Below are positions 23,174 through 35,059 of a stretch of 64,000 bases of DNA, piece by piece. Below the pieces are notes generated by a model. It ran no database searches. It was not told where the DNA came from and saw only the letters and a program-made list of their open reading frames with translations. Numbering within the stretch: the stretch's first letter is position 1; each line of letters opens with the position of its first letter. Where the stretch lies: positions 40,980,714 to 41,044,713 of the forward strand of contig CM049320.1 of assembly GCA_026874595.1 (NCBI GenBank), written 5' to 3'. Both the position numbers and the translations under genes were made by a program. Source of the DNA: Sipunculus nudus. Its lineage: Eukaryota; Annelida; Sipuncula; Golfingiida; Sipunculidae.

Positions 23174-25117
23174 ACTAGAATATGGGTAGTCGACAAGCGA
23201 TTATGTGTATCCGCAGAAATCAGAGTGGGACCGGTGAAGTGAGGCATGGATTAAGTGGCAAGGGGAATAGAGTCAGGTGTGTGGCATATTAGCATGGATG
23301 TCTGCAGCGTAAACGTGAATATAGGTGGTGCCACCTGTCATAAAATCAAGAGAGCTTTCCAGGATGTATAAACCTGCAAAATTTCAGGTTGACAAGTCAA
23401 ACTACTGCTGAGATATGAGTGATTTTATCCCAAGGAAAATGAACAGATGGATGCTCTGCATAAGTGGTTGCAGGTGGCGCCACCAGTTTTGTCTATGATG
23501 AAGAGCTATGTGAGATCTATACACATGCAAAATTTTAGCCCAATCGGTCAAACGGTTACCGAGATATGACCTTGGATGTCTGCAAAGTAAACCTGAATGT
23601 AGGTGGCGCCACCTGTCATAGTTTTGAGAAAGCTGTCCAGGATGTATAAACCTGCAAAATTTCAGGTGGATAAGTCAAATCACTTCTGAGATATGAGTGA
23701 TTTATCCCAAGGAAAATGAACAGATGGACGTTCTGCATAAGTGGTTGCAGGTGGCGCCACCAGTTTTGCCTATGATGTAGAGCTATGTGAGATCTATACA
23801 CATGCAAAATTTTGGCCAAATCGGTCAAACGGTTCCCAAGATATGAGCTTGGATGTCTGCAAAGTAAACCTGAATGTAGGTGGCGCCACCTGTCATAGTT
23901 TTGAGAAAGCTGTCCAGGATGTATAAACCTGCAAAATTTCAGGTGGATAAGTCAAATCACTTCTGAGATATGAGTGATTTTATCCCAAGCCAGATGAACA
24001 GATGGACGCTGTGCATAAGCGGTTGCAGATGGCCCCACCAGTTTTGCCTATGATGAAGAGCTATGTGAGATCTATACACATACAAAATTTTGGCCCAATT
24101 CGTCAAATGGTTCCCGAGATATGAGCTTGGATGTCTGCAGAGTAAATCTGAATGCAGGTGGTGCCACCTGTCATAAAATCAAGAGAGCTGTCCAGGATGT
24201 ATAAACCTCCAAAAAATTTCAGGTGGAAAAGTCAAACCACTGCTGAGATATGAGTGATTTTATCCTAAGGCAGATGAACAGATGGACGCTCTGCATAAGC
24301 GGTTGCAGGTGGGTCACCAGTTTTGCCTTTGATGAAGAGCTATGTGAGATCTATACACATGCAAAATTTTGGCCCAATCGGTCAAACGGTTCCTGAGATA
24401 TGAGCTAGGATGTCTGCAGAGTAAACCTGAATGTAGGTGGTGCAACCTGTCATAAAATCAAGAAAGCTGCCCACATTGTCTAGACACCTGCCAAAGCCAG
24501 GTCAGTTGCCATGGTGATGTCTGGACCCCACCTGTTTGTACTGAGTGACCTCTTGACTTGGCTGCTGAAACTCAGCATGTTGCCAAATCTGTTTTCAAAC
24601 ACAGAAAGCCTTTTTCAATAGGCTACAATGCTTTTTAAAGCTGTATTTACCCAATCTATTCTTATAAAACTGGCAGAACTCTACCATAGAATAATTCTTG
24701 TAAAGTTTAAACCAATCAGCTTAACAGTTTCATCATAAATCCGTGTATAAGCTAGAAGAGTTTAAAATAACATTTTCGCTTGTAAAAAACACATCAATGT
24801 AGGTGGCGCCACCAATACCTGAATTTCAGATATGACATATGTGACAAACATTGGTATAAAATTTTGTGATTATACCTCTAGCCGTTTCTGAGATTTTAAT
24901 TTTAGTGTGCTTTTTTGGACAGATGACTAAGTTCAACCTCCTGTAACTCTGCCAAAAATCTCCAAACTGGAACCATTCGAACAAACTTGAGAGAGACTGT
25001 TCCAGGGATCATTTCTGTGAAATATTGGACAATTTGGCTGGAATTTTTTCGGGAAGAAGATTTTTAAAGCTTTTTGAGCTTTTTCCCTATAAAATCTAAG
25101 AAAATGCAGTTAGAAAA
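23174..25117 (+). mobile_element. Family B HINE-like element, long copy, 3' end interrupted
   Basis: Starts ACTAGAATATGGGTAGTCGA with the subterminal GTATCCGC at 23217, as in the copy at 40541. An array of paired ~145-bp monomers follows. Each begins at GGTGGCGCCACC or a variant (exact at 23473, 23602, 23750, 23879 and 24802) and includes AAAATTT and GAGATATGAG. After 24480 the sequence diverges. A family D element starts at 25118, and monomer-like sequence resumes at about 27030-27190 (GCAAAAAAATTTGGTGATGC, then GTTTTTGAGATAGTTATGG, then a GACGACACACGAC tract), so D probably inserted into this element. Confidence 0.75.
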
Positions 25118-27029
25118 CAAGGGACCTATGGGTCACTGTGCTCAGCTGACGTTAACCTTGAAGGTAAAAATCTAAAATAATATCAAATGGAGATAAAGTG
25201 TAAGAGGAAGAGGTAATAAAGGCCATGGTTGGTTTATATGATTGGTTTGTATTGATGAGCAAGAAATTGTTGCAAAAAATATTTTGTGACCTGACCATGT
25301 GTTTCCTAATGTTGAAACTAAAGCATGTGAGCAGTTTGTGAACAAATGATCTGTACTATTACCATGATCATTAGTTGGTTTTTCGATTAACTGTTGACAT
25401 TTCAGTAGTTTACACATTTGTTCAATTGAATCTATTTTTTTGTATAATATATATTATTAAATATATATGTATTTTTTTATGAAATGTATACAGTTGATGT
25501 ATAGCTAGTTAACAACATAAAACAGGGCAAACAAAGCCTGATCTCAAATTCTGCTGAGGCAGGAAAATAATGAACAAATGTTTGTATTAAATCCTCATTT
25601 TTTTATCACATCAATTATTTTCTAATTTTAGTTTATATTTCTATACATTTCCAATTTAACATATATATCTGAATATAAAAGTTGATTCATAATTCTCAAT
25701 TGCATCATCATAAATCTCAATCTTGTCAGATAACACCACATCATGCATACAAATGTTTATTTATTTTTTACCACAAAAATATATCTTTTAAATCTGCAAA
25801 ACAATAAATATCTAAAAATAATACTTGATTTAGATTTCACAATTTTTAATTGTGTCTTTATTTATCCATAATGTGCTTCATATTTTATAATAATTTAAGC
25901 ATACTGATGGGTTCAATTTTATTTGTTAAAATCATTTAAAAGAAAATTGATTTCTTTAAAAATGCTACATTACACAACATTGCATCTTCTGGATTACACC
26001 TTGAATTATTTTTTCAAGGAAAGTTTTTGCATATCAGAGTGGAAACAGCATTACAATTAAGGAGATACAGTGAAAACAATAACAATTACTGCATAACACT
26101 TGGTGGGTTGGGTTTGCGGGGGTGGGGGGGGGTGGGGGGGTGATTGGGGTGGTGATATGAGAATAACTGTACACCTGTCACAGCAGGGGATCTCCCCAAG
26201 TGACTGTAACAAATCAGAAACCCTGGCATAGCTGACTTCCAGTGACCTGGAGTGGGACCCTGCATCTGTAATCAAAGCAAGTGACTACAGAAAAAAAAAT
26301 CAATAACTAGCTTAATTTTCAAGCTTCAAATTTTCAAATTTTCAAATTTCAGATTTAGACAAACTAAATATTTATGTTTACATGCTGTGAAAATTAAATC
26401 AATGGTGCTTACAGGAAAAAAACGTGCCATGGTCAAAGTTGGGCAAAATTTAAGGTACTGATTTTTTTTTATGCTAATAACTTAAAAAATTTACAAAATT
26501 CAGATCTAATTTTGGGTAAACAATTGAATCTTAATTAAACATAGTTATATACTTGAGAAAATAGACTCTAGTTTCAAAATTTTTCATGTTAAGTGAGTTA
26601 TTATTTTTCCTGATTTTTTACAAAGTCCATTATGTTTGGGCCTATTACTTAAAGAATTTAAACTTTACAGACTTAATTTCTGGCATGTACATAGGAACTA
26701 TATAGAGGAATATTTATGGTAAATATGAGGAAAAACAGATGAGTGGTTTTGATATTAGGCAGTCCTGAAGTGTGAAAATAGGATTTTAATAAAAAATTGA
26801 GGTTTTTCCTTAATTTCTCAAAGGAACGAAGTCGCAAAGACCCAGTTTTTGGCTTGGTAGGAGATCTTGGGGACATCTAACATTATGCTGAATTTTGGAT
26901 TCCTAGGTCTTACGGTTTCAAAATGTGCCACATCTACGGACGGACGGACGGACGGACGGACAGACGGACGGACGACGGACAATGGACCACGACTATAGCT
27001 CAGATGACTTATAGTCAGCTGAGCTAAAA
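25118..27029 (+). mobile_element. Family D element, copy 1 (about 1.9 kb)
   Basis: Starts CAAGGGACCTATGGGTCACT with GCTCAGCTGAC and ends ATAGTCAGCTGAGCTAAAA after an ACGG microsatellite. These are the termini of family A, but the interior is different and lacks GGTGGCGCCACC. By eye it is nearly identical over its length to 30481-32397 and 48196-50058. The G-rich tract near 26115-26147 differs in length and composition among copies. No plausible protein is encoded. Confidence 0.85.
26936..26983. repeat. (ACGG)n microsatellite of family D
   Basis: Array of ACGG with ACAG interruptions, at the same relative place as in every other A/D copy. Confidence 0.9.
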
Positions 27030-27190
27030 ATAAACAAAATCTGATAAAGTTTTCAGATAACTGATTATTTGCAAAAAAATTTGGTGATGCTAGCTTCTGC
27101 TGTTTTTGAGATAGTTATGGTTAACATACAGACGACACACGACATACGACAGGTGACACAGCACCATCGCATAAGCTCACAGGTTCACTA
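27030..27190 (+). repeat. Monomer-like fragment with GACGACACACGAC tract
   Basis: Contains one core-monomer-like stretch (TTTTTGAGATAGTTATGG), a tract of ACGACA/ATACGACA and the end CGCATAAGCTCACAGGTTCA. Best explained as the displaced 3' part of the family B element split by family D at 25118-27029. Confidence 0.45.
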
Positions 27191-27614
27191 AAAATTGAAA
27201 TACCATCACCAGGAAGCTTGAAACAAGCTGCATCCTCAAGAAACTCAGATCTTTGAAAGAATTCCAATTTACATAAAATAATATATAAGTTTAAAGGTAT
27301 CCACATCCATCCTGTGTGTCTTGGATTCAGAAGCTTTCGCTTTGACCCTCCAGTCTAAATGATGTAGGATAATTAGCATAATCCTGAAGCTAACTACAGG
27401 GCTGGTCGAAATGATGACTTGTCTGGTCAAGTTTAATACCAGGCCCTGTCATGCTGCAGACTGCTACTGTAATCAGTGCCAGCACTGACAAGAAACACAA
27501 TCTTAAAGCTGGCTTAGTTTTAAACAGGTGTCTAGTTTTGTTCAAAATGTGTCTTCCCTTTAATCAGAATGTTTAATGTGTCTAACCGAGAAAAGAGTCT
27601 TAACTGAAAGGTCA

Positions 27615-27868
27615 AGGTTGTTGATACTCATTGTTACCCATTGATACTCCCATGTTGTTCACTGTTTTGTGCCCCATCTTTCTTACATCTCTGACAGAAT
27701 AAGAATATTTGTTCAGAACTATCTGCCTTGTTTAGACATGCAAGCATCATCATTTATGATGATCGATAATTCAGAAATTCAATCAATTTTATGGATTATG
27801 AAAGAAAACAGCTGATCATTGATACAATCAATCAGTTGGCACATACACCACTCATAGAACTTTTTTTC
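27615..27868 (+). repeat. Family H repeat, 5' truncated copy
   Basis: Matches the 3' part of 47184-47634 and 58003-58434: CTGTTTTGTGCCCCAT, TTTCTTACATCTCTGACAGA, ATTATGAAAGAAAA, CATTGATAYAATCAATCA, GGCACATACACCACT. Confidence 0.6.
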
Positions 27869-28564
27869 AACATCTGAAGGACCCCAAGCCATTCCAACAA
27901 CACTAACATGCTTTTGTTAAATATATTTGCAGTTCCACATGTACAGCCTTCTGTCTATACATATCACGAGACTAGAGTAAATGAATATCAATTGTGTTCA
28001 AACTTGATAAATCATCCTGTACGTTATATAGTTCTGACAACTGTAATTACATGTCCTCATCAAGATTTGTTGCTTTTTTTCATCTCCCACCTTCTTTATG
28101 TTTCTGACTTTTTAAGAAATATTAACTGTTACACATGTATGTTACATAATAGTGCATGATTGATAACATTGATAATGCAACCATTTTTAACTGATTATAC
28201 AGAAAACGTTCAACCAATTTACCGGTATATTGACGTAACTCAAACGATGTATATTGGATCCTGCCCCTTTGAGATTTCATAAAGTTTTGTAAACTTCTCA
28301 ACTCAGGGACCTATATATTGTATGTAGCTGTAGCTTTCAACAACACCTGAGTCGTGCTCGCCAGTCTGCTGATGTGATAAGGTCAGAAGCTACATCTATG
28401 TAAAATATAAGTCCTTGAGTTGAATTTCACCATCCTTTATAGTTGTAACTGATTACTCAGCAAAACACATATACTGAAAAACAATGTTCAGTACCTGTCA
28501 TGTTAAAATCCAAACCAACTTTCTCGGATGGCATATATATGGTATATCAATATCAGTTAATTAC
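27869..28564. other. Unassigned AT-rich sequence
   Basis: No feature recognised. If the exon at 28565-28608 is real this is its downstream intron. Confidence 0.4.
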
Positions 28565-28608
28565 CTTCAGAATAGCTCATTGGAAGAATATCCTCAGAAT
28601 CTAATTTT
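28565..28608 (-). CDS. Probable short exon joining in phase to 9682-9831
   Basis: On the minus strand the acceptor TTTTGTTAAACATTGCAG is followed by one base, 14 codons (KLDSEDILPMSYSE), one base, and the donor CTGAAG/GTAATT. Only one frame is open. The trailing G plus the AA that opens the exon at 9682-9831 makes GAA, giving SYSE-E-IFRAAAEAG. Splice sites on both sides are good and the composition is acidic and protein-like. The 44-bp length means chance cannot be excluded. A family G repeat begins 28 bases upstream of the acceptor boundary, inside the intron. Confidence 0.48.
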
Positions 28609-28635
28609 CTGCAATGTTTAACAAAAGTCATTCTG

Positions 28636-29058
28636 TAGGGTGTTACAAAGCATGGAAGGAGTGATGCACTGAATTACAAGCCCTCGATTAATTTGTATTC
28701 AATTATAAACCTCCGAATCGATTCATTTTTTTTTTATTTGTGCATACCGTCTCAAAGTCCTCTGTGAGCTCTCAAATTTGACAGAGCAGTTAGTGATGTC
28801 GAAGCCCTTCATCACATTATGTGCCACAAATCTACTTTAAACATTTGCTGACATAGAAACATATATGCTGACTAATAGAGAAAGGGCTACATTTTTCTCT
28901 TCCTTGCTATAAATTTAATAAGGTCCATTTTGATAAAATTGTTCAAGATTATTATTTCTTTTGAGTTTGTTATTAACTCCTTAAACAAGAACTGAATCAA
29001 AGGTAAAGAATCAATAACTGAATCGATTCTAAGGGCCCTCACAATTCCTAGGCCTTTG
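28636..29058 (+). repeat. Family G hAT-like repeat, copy 2
   Basis: Diverged copy of 17504-17951 in the same orientation, beginning TAGGGTGTTACAAAGCATGG and ending TTCTAAGGGCCCTCACAATT then CCTAGGCC. No target duplication found. Confidence 0.6.
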
Positions 29059-29094
29059 TATACTCTATAGCTCTATAATCTGTAATAGCCCTGT

Positions 29095-29345
29095 TGTACC
29101 TATATATAAATGTACAGATAATACCAGAGTTATCAGTCATATCAGCAGGTACACCAAATCTCTCTATCAACATCAGATTACTTAGTTAGCTTGTAAAAAT
29201 TAGTGTGCATTGCCACAAAGAACTAATCTGTAATCTTCCATATATACCATATAGATATAAATGTGGAAATAAGTCTAAGAGTTATGTGTCATATCATCAG
29301 GTACACTAATCTCTCTTTCAACATCAGATTAGCTGTGTTAGGACA
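29095..29345. repeat. Two-unit tandem duplication, about 175 bp
   Basis: TAAATGTACAGATAATACCA with GAGTTATCAGTCATATCAGC, then AGGTACACCAAATCTCTCT and CAACATCAGATTA, recurs in diverged form at about 29260-29335. Confidence 0.65.
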
Positions 29346-29534
29346 TGAGGAATTGATTTCCTATTGATCACACAAGGCCGTATTACATTCCAGAATGACC
29401 AGGTAAGCTCTGTACCTCATAGATCTACAGGAGGCGCCTACATCTAGCAGAATCACTCAAAGTTAGAACACTCTGTACTGCTAATTGCATGGTCAGCACC
29501 TGAATACTGTCAGGATTACCAACACTGAGGTTAT

Positions 29535-29672
29535 CGAGTCCAGATCATCCAAGTCTGATTGCAAGTCCAAGTCCAGGCCCAACAAAGCTGAGTCTGAGTC
29601 CTTGAGGTTCAAGTCCAAGTCATACTTCTTCAAGTCCGAGTCATCTGGAATCCCAGTGCAAGTCCGAGTCCA
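29535..29672. repeat. Degenerate GAGTCCAAGTC repeat
   Basis: Several imperfect copies of (A)AGTCCAAGTC/GAGTCC. A related cluster is at 32725-32842. It may be the eroded end of a DNA transposon; not classified. Confidence 0.6.
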
Positions 29673-29934
29673 ATAAAAATCTCTTCATAAAAAGAAATTT
29701 AAAATGGAACTTTGAGATTACCATAAGTGTTTTATGTTAGTTCACACATTCCTTTATCTAGTGGTAGGCCGATCATCAAGTTTTTTCGAAAGTCACGTTG
29801 GTTTGCTGCCACTTTCAAGCACTCGATTACGAAAGGCAACTATTGATTGCATCATACTCATGATTGTTTTTACTAGAATGTCTTTAAGTTATAGGCAAAA
29901 ATTACTCTTCCATTTTTTACAACATCCCGCGCTT

Positions 29935-29943
29935 CATATAAAG
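29935..29943 (+). promoter_or_regulatory. TATA-like box before a 92-codon frame
   Basis: CATATAAAG lies 44 bases before the ATG at 29987, in a stretch with more CpG than its surroundings (29780-30070). Position and sequence fit a core promoter, but no product supports it. Confidence 0.2.
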
Positions 29944-29986
29944 AGTCTGTGTTCCCAGATAACCTCCATATATAACTGAGTATGAC

Positions 29987-30265
29987 ATGGTAGACGAGAG
30001 AACGGAGGACTTATTAAACCTCTGTGAACTGGCAGGGAGCTGCAGAATTAGCGGAGAGTTTTCTAACGAGATTTTCATTGCAAAATATGGGTGGTATGGT
30101 GTTAAAATGCTCCATAATGCTCCAGGTCTATGCCAATTTTGGAAGAGTCTCTTAGAAATAAACTCCTCAACTGATGTCAGGTTCCACTGCTGCATGAGTA
30201 ATTATATTTTTAGCTTCCATTTTCTTACTTTTTTAATTTTTACCAAAAATTATATGGGCCTGTAA
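29987..30265 (+). CDS. Uncharacterised 92-codon open frame
   Basis: The frame starts MVDERTEDLLNLCELAGSCR and continues through NEIFIAKYGWYGVKMLHNA, then PGLCQFWKSLLEINSSTDV, ending in a hydrophobic low-complexity tail. The first 65 residues look protein-like (mixed charges, plausible helices), the tail does not. The opposite strand is also open here (29917-30195), which favours chance. No domain recognised; it might be an eroded transposon or exon fragment. Confidence 0.2.
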   Translation: MVDERTEDLLNLCELAGSCRISGEFSNEIFIAKYGWYGVKMLHNAPGLCQFWKSLLEINSSTDVRFHCCMSNYIFSFHFLTFLIFTKNYMGL

Positions 30266-30480
30266 TTTTTCTTGCAGGCCTGTGAAACCAGTATGCATGT
30301 CGGCAGTCATCATAATTGTTATAAAATAAAAGTCCTGGTGGTAAAGTTAAAATGATACGCGGGAATATGCATGAGGGCCAGCAAGTAGATGTCCTGGACT
30401 GTGGTTTAATTCTTGATTACTAAAATTAATTAAAATGAAATTTTGAATAGCATATCTTAGTGATAAAAGGAAAATATAAA

Positions 30481-32397
30481 CAAGGGACCTATGGGTCACT
30501 ATGCTCAGCTGAAGTTGACCTTGAAGGTAAAAATCTAAAATAATATCAAATGGAGATGCTGTGTAAGAGGAAGAGGTAATAAAGGCCATGATTGGTTTAT
30601 ATGATTGGCTTGTACTGATGAGCAAGAAATTGTTGCAAATAATATTTTGTGACCTAACCATGTGTTTCCTAATGTTGAAATTGAAGCATGTGAGCAGTTT
30701 GTGAACAAATGATCTGTAATATTACCATGATCATTAGTTGGCTTTTTAATTAACTGTTGACATTTCAGTAGTTTACACATTTGTTCAATTGAATCTATTT
30801 TTTGTATAATATATATTATTAAATATAAATGTATTTTTTTATGAAATGTATACAGTTGATGTATAGCTAGTTAACAACATAAAACAGGGCAAACAAAGCC
30901 TGATCTCAAATTCTGCTGAGGCAGGAAAATAATGAACAAATGTTTGTATTAAATCCTCATTTTTTTATTACATCAATTTTTTTTATTATAAGTTTATATT
31001 TCTATACATTTCCAATATAACATATATATCCGAATATAAAAGTTGATTCATAATTCTTAATTGCATCATCATAAATCTCAATCTTGTCAGATAACACCAC
31101 ATCATGCATACAAATGTTTATTTATTTTTTACCACAAAAATATATCTTTTAAATCTGCAAAACAATAAATATCATAAAATAATACTTGATTTAGATTTCA
31201 CAATTTTTAAATGTGTCTTTATTTATCCATAATGTGCTTCATATTTTATAAATTTAAGCATACTGATGGGTTCAATTATATTTGTTAAAATCATTTGAAA
31301 GAAAACTGATTTCTTTAAAAATGCCACATTACACAACATTGCATCTTCTGGATTACACCTTGAATTACCTTTTCAAGGAAAGTTTTTGCATATTGGAGTG
31401 GAAACAGCATTACAATGAAGGAGAAACAGTGAAAACAATAACAATTACTGCATAACACTTGGTGGGTTGGGTTTGCCGGGGGGGGGGGGGGGGGGGGTGA
31501 TTGGGATGGTGATATGAGAATAACTGTACACCTGTCACAGCAGGGGATCTCCCCCAGTGACTGTAACAAATCAGAAACCCTGGCATAGCTGACTTCCATT
31601 GACCTGGAGTGGGACCCTGCATCTGTAATCTGTAATCAAAGCAAATGACTACAACAGAGCCTCAAGAAAAAATCAATAACTAGCCTAATTTTCAAGCTTT
31701 TATTTTCAACTTTCAGATTTAAACAAATTAAATATTTATGTTTACATGCTGTGAAAATTAAATCAATGGTACTAACAAAAAAAAATGTGCCATGGTCAAA
31801 GTTGGGCAAAATTCAAGGTACTGATTTTATTTTTATGCGAATAACTTAAAAAATTTACAAAATTCAGATCTAATTTTGGGTAAACAATTGAATCTTAATT
31901 AAACATAGTAATATACTTGGGAAAATAGACTCTAGTTTCAAAATTTTTCATGTTAAGTGAGTAAATATTTTTCCTGATTTTTTACAAAGTCCATTATGTT
32001 TGGGCCCATAACTTAAAGAATTTATACTAAACAGACTTAATATCTGGCATGTACATAGAAACTATATAGAGGAATATTTATGGTAAATATGAGGAAAAAC
32101 ATATGAGTGGTTTTGATATTAGGCAGTCCTGAAGTGTGAAAATAGGTTTTTAATAAAAAGTTGAGGTTTTTCCTTAATTTCTCAAAGGAACTAAGTCGCA
32201 AAGACCCAGTTTTCGGCTTGGTAGGAGATCTTGGGGACATCTAACATTATGCTGAATTTTGGATTCCTAGGTCTTACGGTTTCAAAACGTGCCACATCTA
32301 CGGACGGACGGACGGACGGACGGACGGACAGACGGACGGACGACGGACAATGGACCACGACTATAGCTCAGATGACTTATAGTCAGCTGAGCTAAAA
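30481..32397 (+). mobile_element. Family D element, copy 2
   Basis: Full-length copy with start CAAGGGACCTATGGGTCACT, then GCTCAGCTGA (AG rather than CG follows). The ACGG microsatellite is at 32299-32345 and the end is ATAGTCAGCTGAGCTAAAA. The interior G tract is a pure 20-G run at 31478-31497, whereas copies 1 and 3 have interrupted or shorter tracts. Confidence 0.85.
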
Positions 32398-33189
32398 AGG
32401 CAAAAACTTCTTTTTCGTCAGGTAGAATTACTAAGATATGCCAGCTGGGTTAAGGGTTAATTGCACATTTCTTTATATTTGTCTGAACCAATTAATAATC
32501 AATCATCGATCGGTTTGCCTAAACCGATGATCGATTATGAAAAAGAAACCGACTCCCACCACTACTTTCATCCCAAGGTTTAATTACATGAAGCTCCCGA
32601 TAAAAACCTGAAGCTTGGTTTATAGTCTTTTTTTTGTAATATTCTATGAGTAGACGTATAAATATTTATAATATAATATAATATGTGACAGAGCTTTCCT
32701 TCTGCTGGACTCAAGATGGCGTGATTTCTTGAGTCCTTATCTCTGAGTTTGAGTACAAGTCCAAGTCCAGGCCACTCTAGTCCAAGTCCCACAAAAAGTG
32801 GACTCGAGTCCGGACTTGAGTCCAAGTCTTTGCTCAAGTCATTCATCTCTGATCACCAGTGTATACCTGCTGCTAACAGTCCATGTCAAGTGATGATAAA
32901 AGTGATTCGTACTAATTCAATAAACTCTACTTTTGTACAATCTCTGTTTTTTCTCCTGTCTAACTAAAACTTGTAACATGCGGCCATCTCTCATGAATAC
33001 TCTAAATCTGTTTTATTAAAAGAAATAATTCTATATATTTATTTTTTTCCTGTTCCTACTAGAGCTCTATAGTGCTTGAAAACAATTAAACCACTTCACT
33101 TAATCCAATAATAAATCATAGATTACATGCAAATTTTCATATAAAATTATACCGGTAAGGCCAATTTGTAAGCACTAGTACTGGCTTTA
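32398..33189. other. Unassigned, with a GAGTCCAAGTC cluster
   Basis: ATCGGTTT-GCCT-AAACCGAT makes a small hairpin at about 32510-32529. The GAGTCCAAGTC-type cluster at 32725-32842 resembles 29535-29672. Nothing else recognised. Confidence 0.5.
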
Positions 33190-33222
33190 TAAGTGACCAA
33201 TGGGCCATGATGCTCAGCTAAT
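33190..33222 (+). mobile_element. Solo, diverged family A/D 5' end
   Basis: TAAGTGACCAATGGGCCATG followed by ATGCTCAGCTAATG matches the A/D start (CAAGTGACCCATGGGTCATG, then GCTCAGCTGAC). No family interior follows, so this is a remnant or a very short derivative. Confidence 0.6.
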
Positions 33223-34372
33223 GTGCTTGACTTCATAATCATGTAAAGTTGTTTAAGTAGTAATAATAAGACAAAAGCAGCCTGACAAAATGGAATGGTG
33301 TACTGGTGAATTCATAGGTCAGTAAATGGGACGCAAAAACGCAACAGCTAAATGTCACTAGTGTGTATACAAATTTACAGACAATGTCAACATAAAAATC
33401 TAAGCACAAGGGGAATTAAGTGACAGACTTAAGTCAGATGAGACTTCAAGTGCATCTACACTGTCTTCATAACCAAAAATTTAGATACAGTACTGACATT
33501 GAAAATTTCAATAAACTGATTGTTAAATGTTCTATCCCTGTTCCTCAGTTTGCATACAAGTACCTTACAGTATATTAATTGTCACAGAAATGAGGATACA
33601 CAGATATTTCTGAAATAATATTAATTTCCAAAATGCTGTAAAACTAATGACAAATAATATACAAATTAATTATAAGAATTAATAGGTAAAATATTAGTTT
33701 CTGAAGTGATTAAACTATTCATTGCTTTACACCTGTTATTTTTTTTCAGAGAATATCATTTTTGAGGTTAATTTTTCCATCATTCAGATTTATGAATCCA
33801 TATTACAGACAAGTCTCTAGTTAAAAGGACTGACATGTATTTATTCCATTATAGCTGATGCCATTAATACTTTCAACACACTTGACATTCATAGAAACAT
33901 CAATTAAATAACCTTTGTTTTTTCTTCTGCATTTAATATTTTAGAAACCTTGCTGTGTAACAGTAAACTGGTAACACACTCAGCAGATAATTGAACAATA
34001 AAATCATCTGTTCATGAATCATGATTTCTTTTATAATTTTCAAGGCAGCACTTGAAGTTTAATCCCACTAGTACATTGATGCATATAGCCTAAAATACAT
34101 AGAACCACAGGTATTAAGTGACACTCCTTGTAAGGCCTGTGATTATCTATTGATTTCTACTCTCAGCCGTAGAAAAACACTTCATACACAGCCTTATTCC
34201 TGTAGCAGTGTGATAAATGCTTGAGCATGAATGAACTGCAGTGATTACCTGCAGTCAGGCTGGGACAAGTGCTGATGCTGCCAGCCTTTACTAGAACTGC
34301 ATGAAAAATGTGGCACTCATTGACATTTACTGCCAGCACAGGAAGAGCTCATGTGTACAGCTATGATTCCGC
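33223..34372. other. Unassigned sequence
   Basis: AT-rich to about 34100, then less AT-rich and unique. No gene, repeat family or RNA recognised. Confidence 0.4.
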
Positions 34373-34388
34373 CTCTGTGATCACAGAG
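34373..34388. promoter_or_regulatory. Perfect 16-bp palindrome CTCTGTGATCACAGAG
   Basis: Exact self-complementary sequence inside a repeat-free, moderately GC-rich block (about 34230-34480). Possible dimer binding site; no factor assigned. Confidence 0.3.
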
Positions 34389-34557
34389 CTGACACAGCCC
34401 ATTCAATCTGTCACTGCTGCAGCAAAGCAATATTGATGGAATGATTAAGAATATGAACTGTACCTGACAATTACTAATATTAACTAAGATACATTAATTA
34501 ATGATCATGTCAAGTGTGGAGGGTAACTGGGGAGTATTTAATCTAATAATCATATCT

Positions 34558-34571
34558 CCACCAGGTGGCAG
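34558..34571 (+). promoter_or_regulatory. CTCF-consensus match
   Basis: CCACCAGGTGGCAG fits the bilaterian CTCF core CCASYAGRKGGCRS at all 14 positions. By base-frequency reasoning such a match is expected about 0.03 times in 64 kb on two strands. It lies in unique DNA with no repeat around it. Occupancy unknown. Confidence 0.45.
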
Positions 34572-35059
34572 TGGTGTTCATGTGTTTGTCACAGTTGCTT
34601 TGTCTGTTGAGGCAAAAACCCCTAAATTTAAATTCAATCCAGAAGCTGCTTCAGATGCATATTAGACCCCATAAAGTATATATCATTTTATTTTATACAT
34701 TTATTTTATCTTTCTGAAGTAATGAATCCTTGCAAAAAAACTGCGGAAAGGTAACTTGGCCCAACACTATTGAAATTATAGAAAGAGGAATCTACAGTCA
34801 TGTTAGAACCATGATAGTCAGCTGACTGAATTCTGCTAAGTGGGAAAAAGAATAAATCGCACACATGACTATTTAGTCCAACAAGTCGGAAAAAAAAACA
34901 CAATAAAGTTTTTTTGACAAGTACACCAAGGACTTAAGAGTATTCACCCATATGTTTATAATCTGGGAGTAGCAATGCACACTGTGTGGAAGGCCCTTCA
35001 ATTAATGGTGCATATATAAACAGCTGTATAATAGCACACCACAAAAACTTAATACACTG

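Noticed and set aside
26057-26275. Proline-rich open frames in family D copies
   Set aside because: They are the translation of the variable G/C tract inside a non-coding element.
26673-26876. 67-codon minus-strand frame kept open in all three family D copies
   Set aside because: The copies are very young, so the frame is expected to survive. Most differences among copies change the amino acid, which argues against selection on protein.
34373-34388. Bacterial-type operator
   Set aside because: The palindrome is perfect, but the surroundings are clearly eukaryotic; listed only as a possible dimer site.
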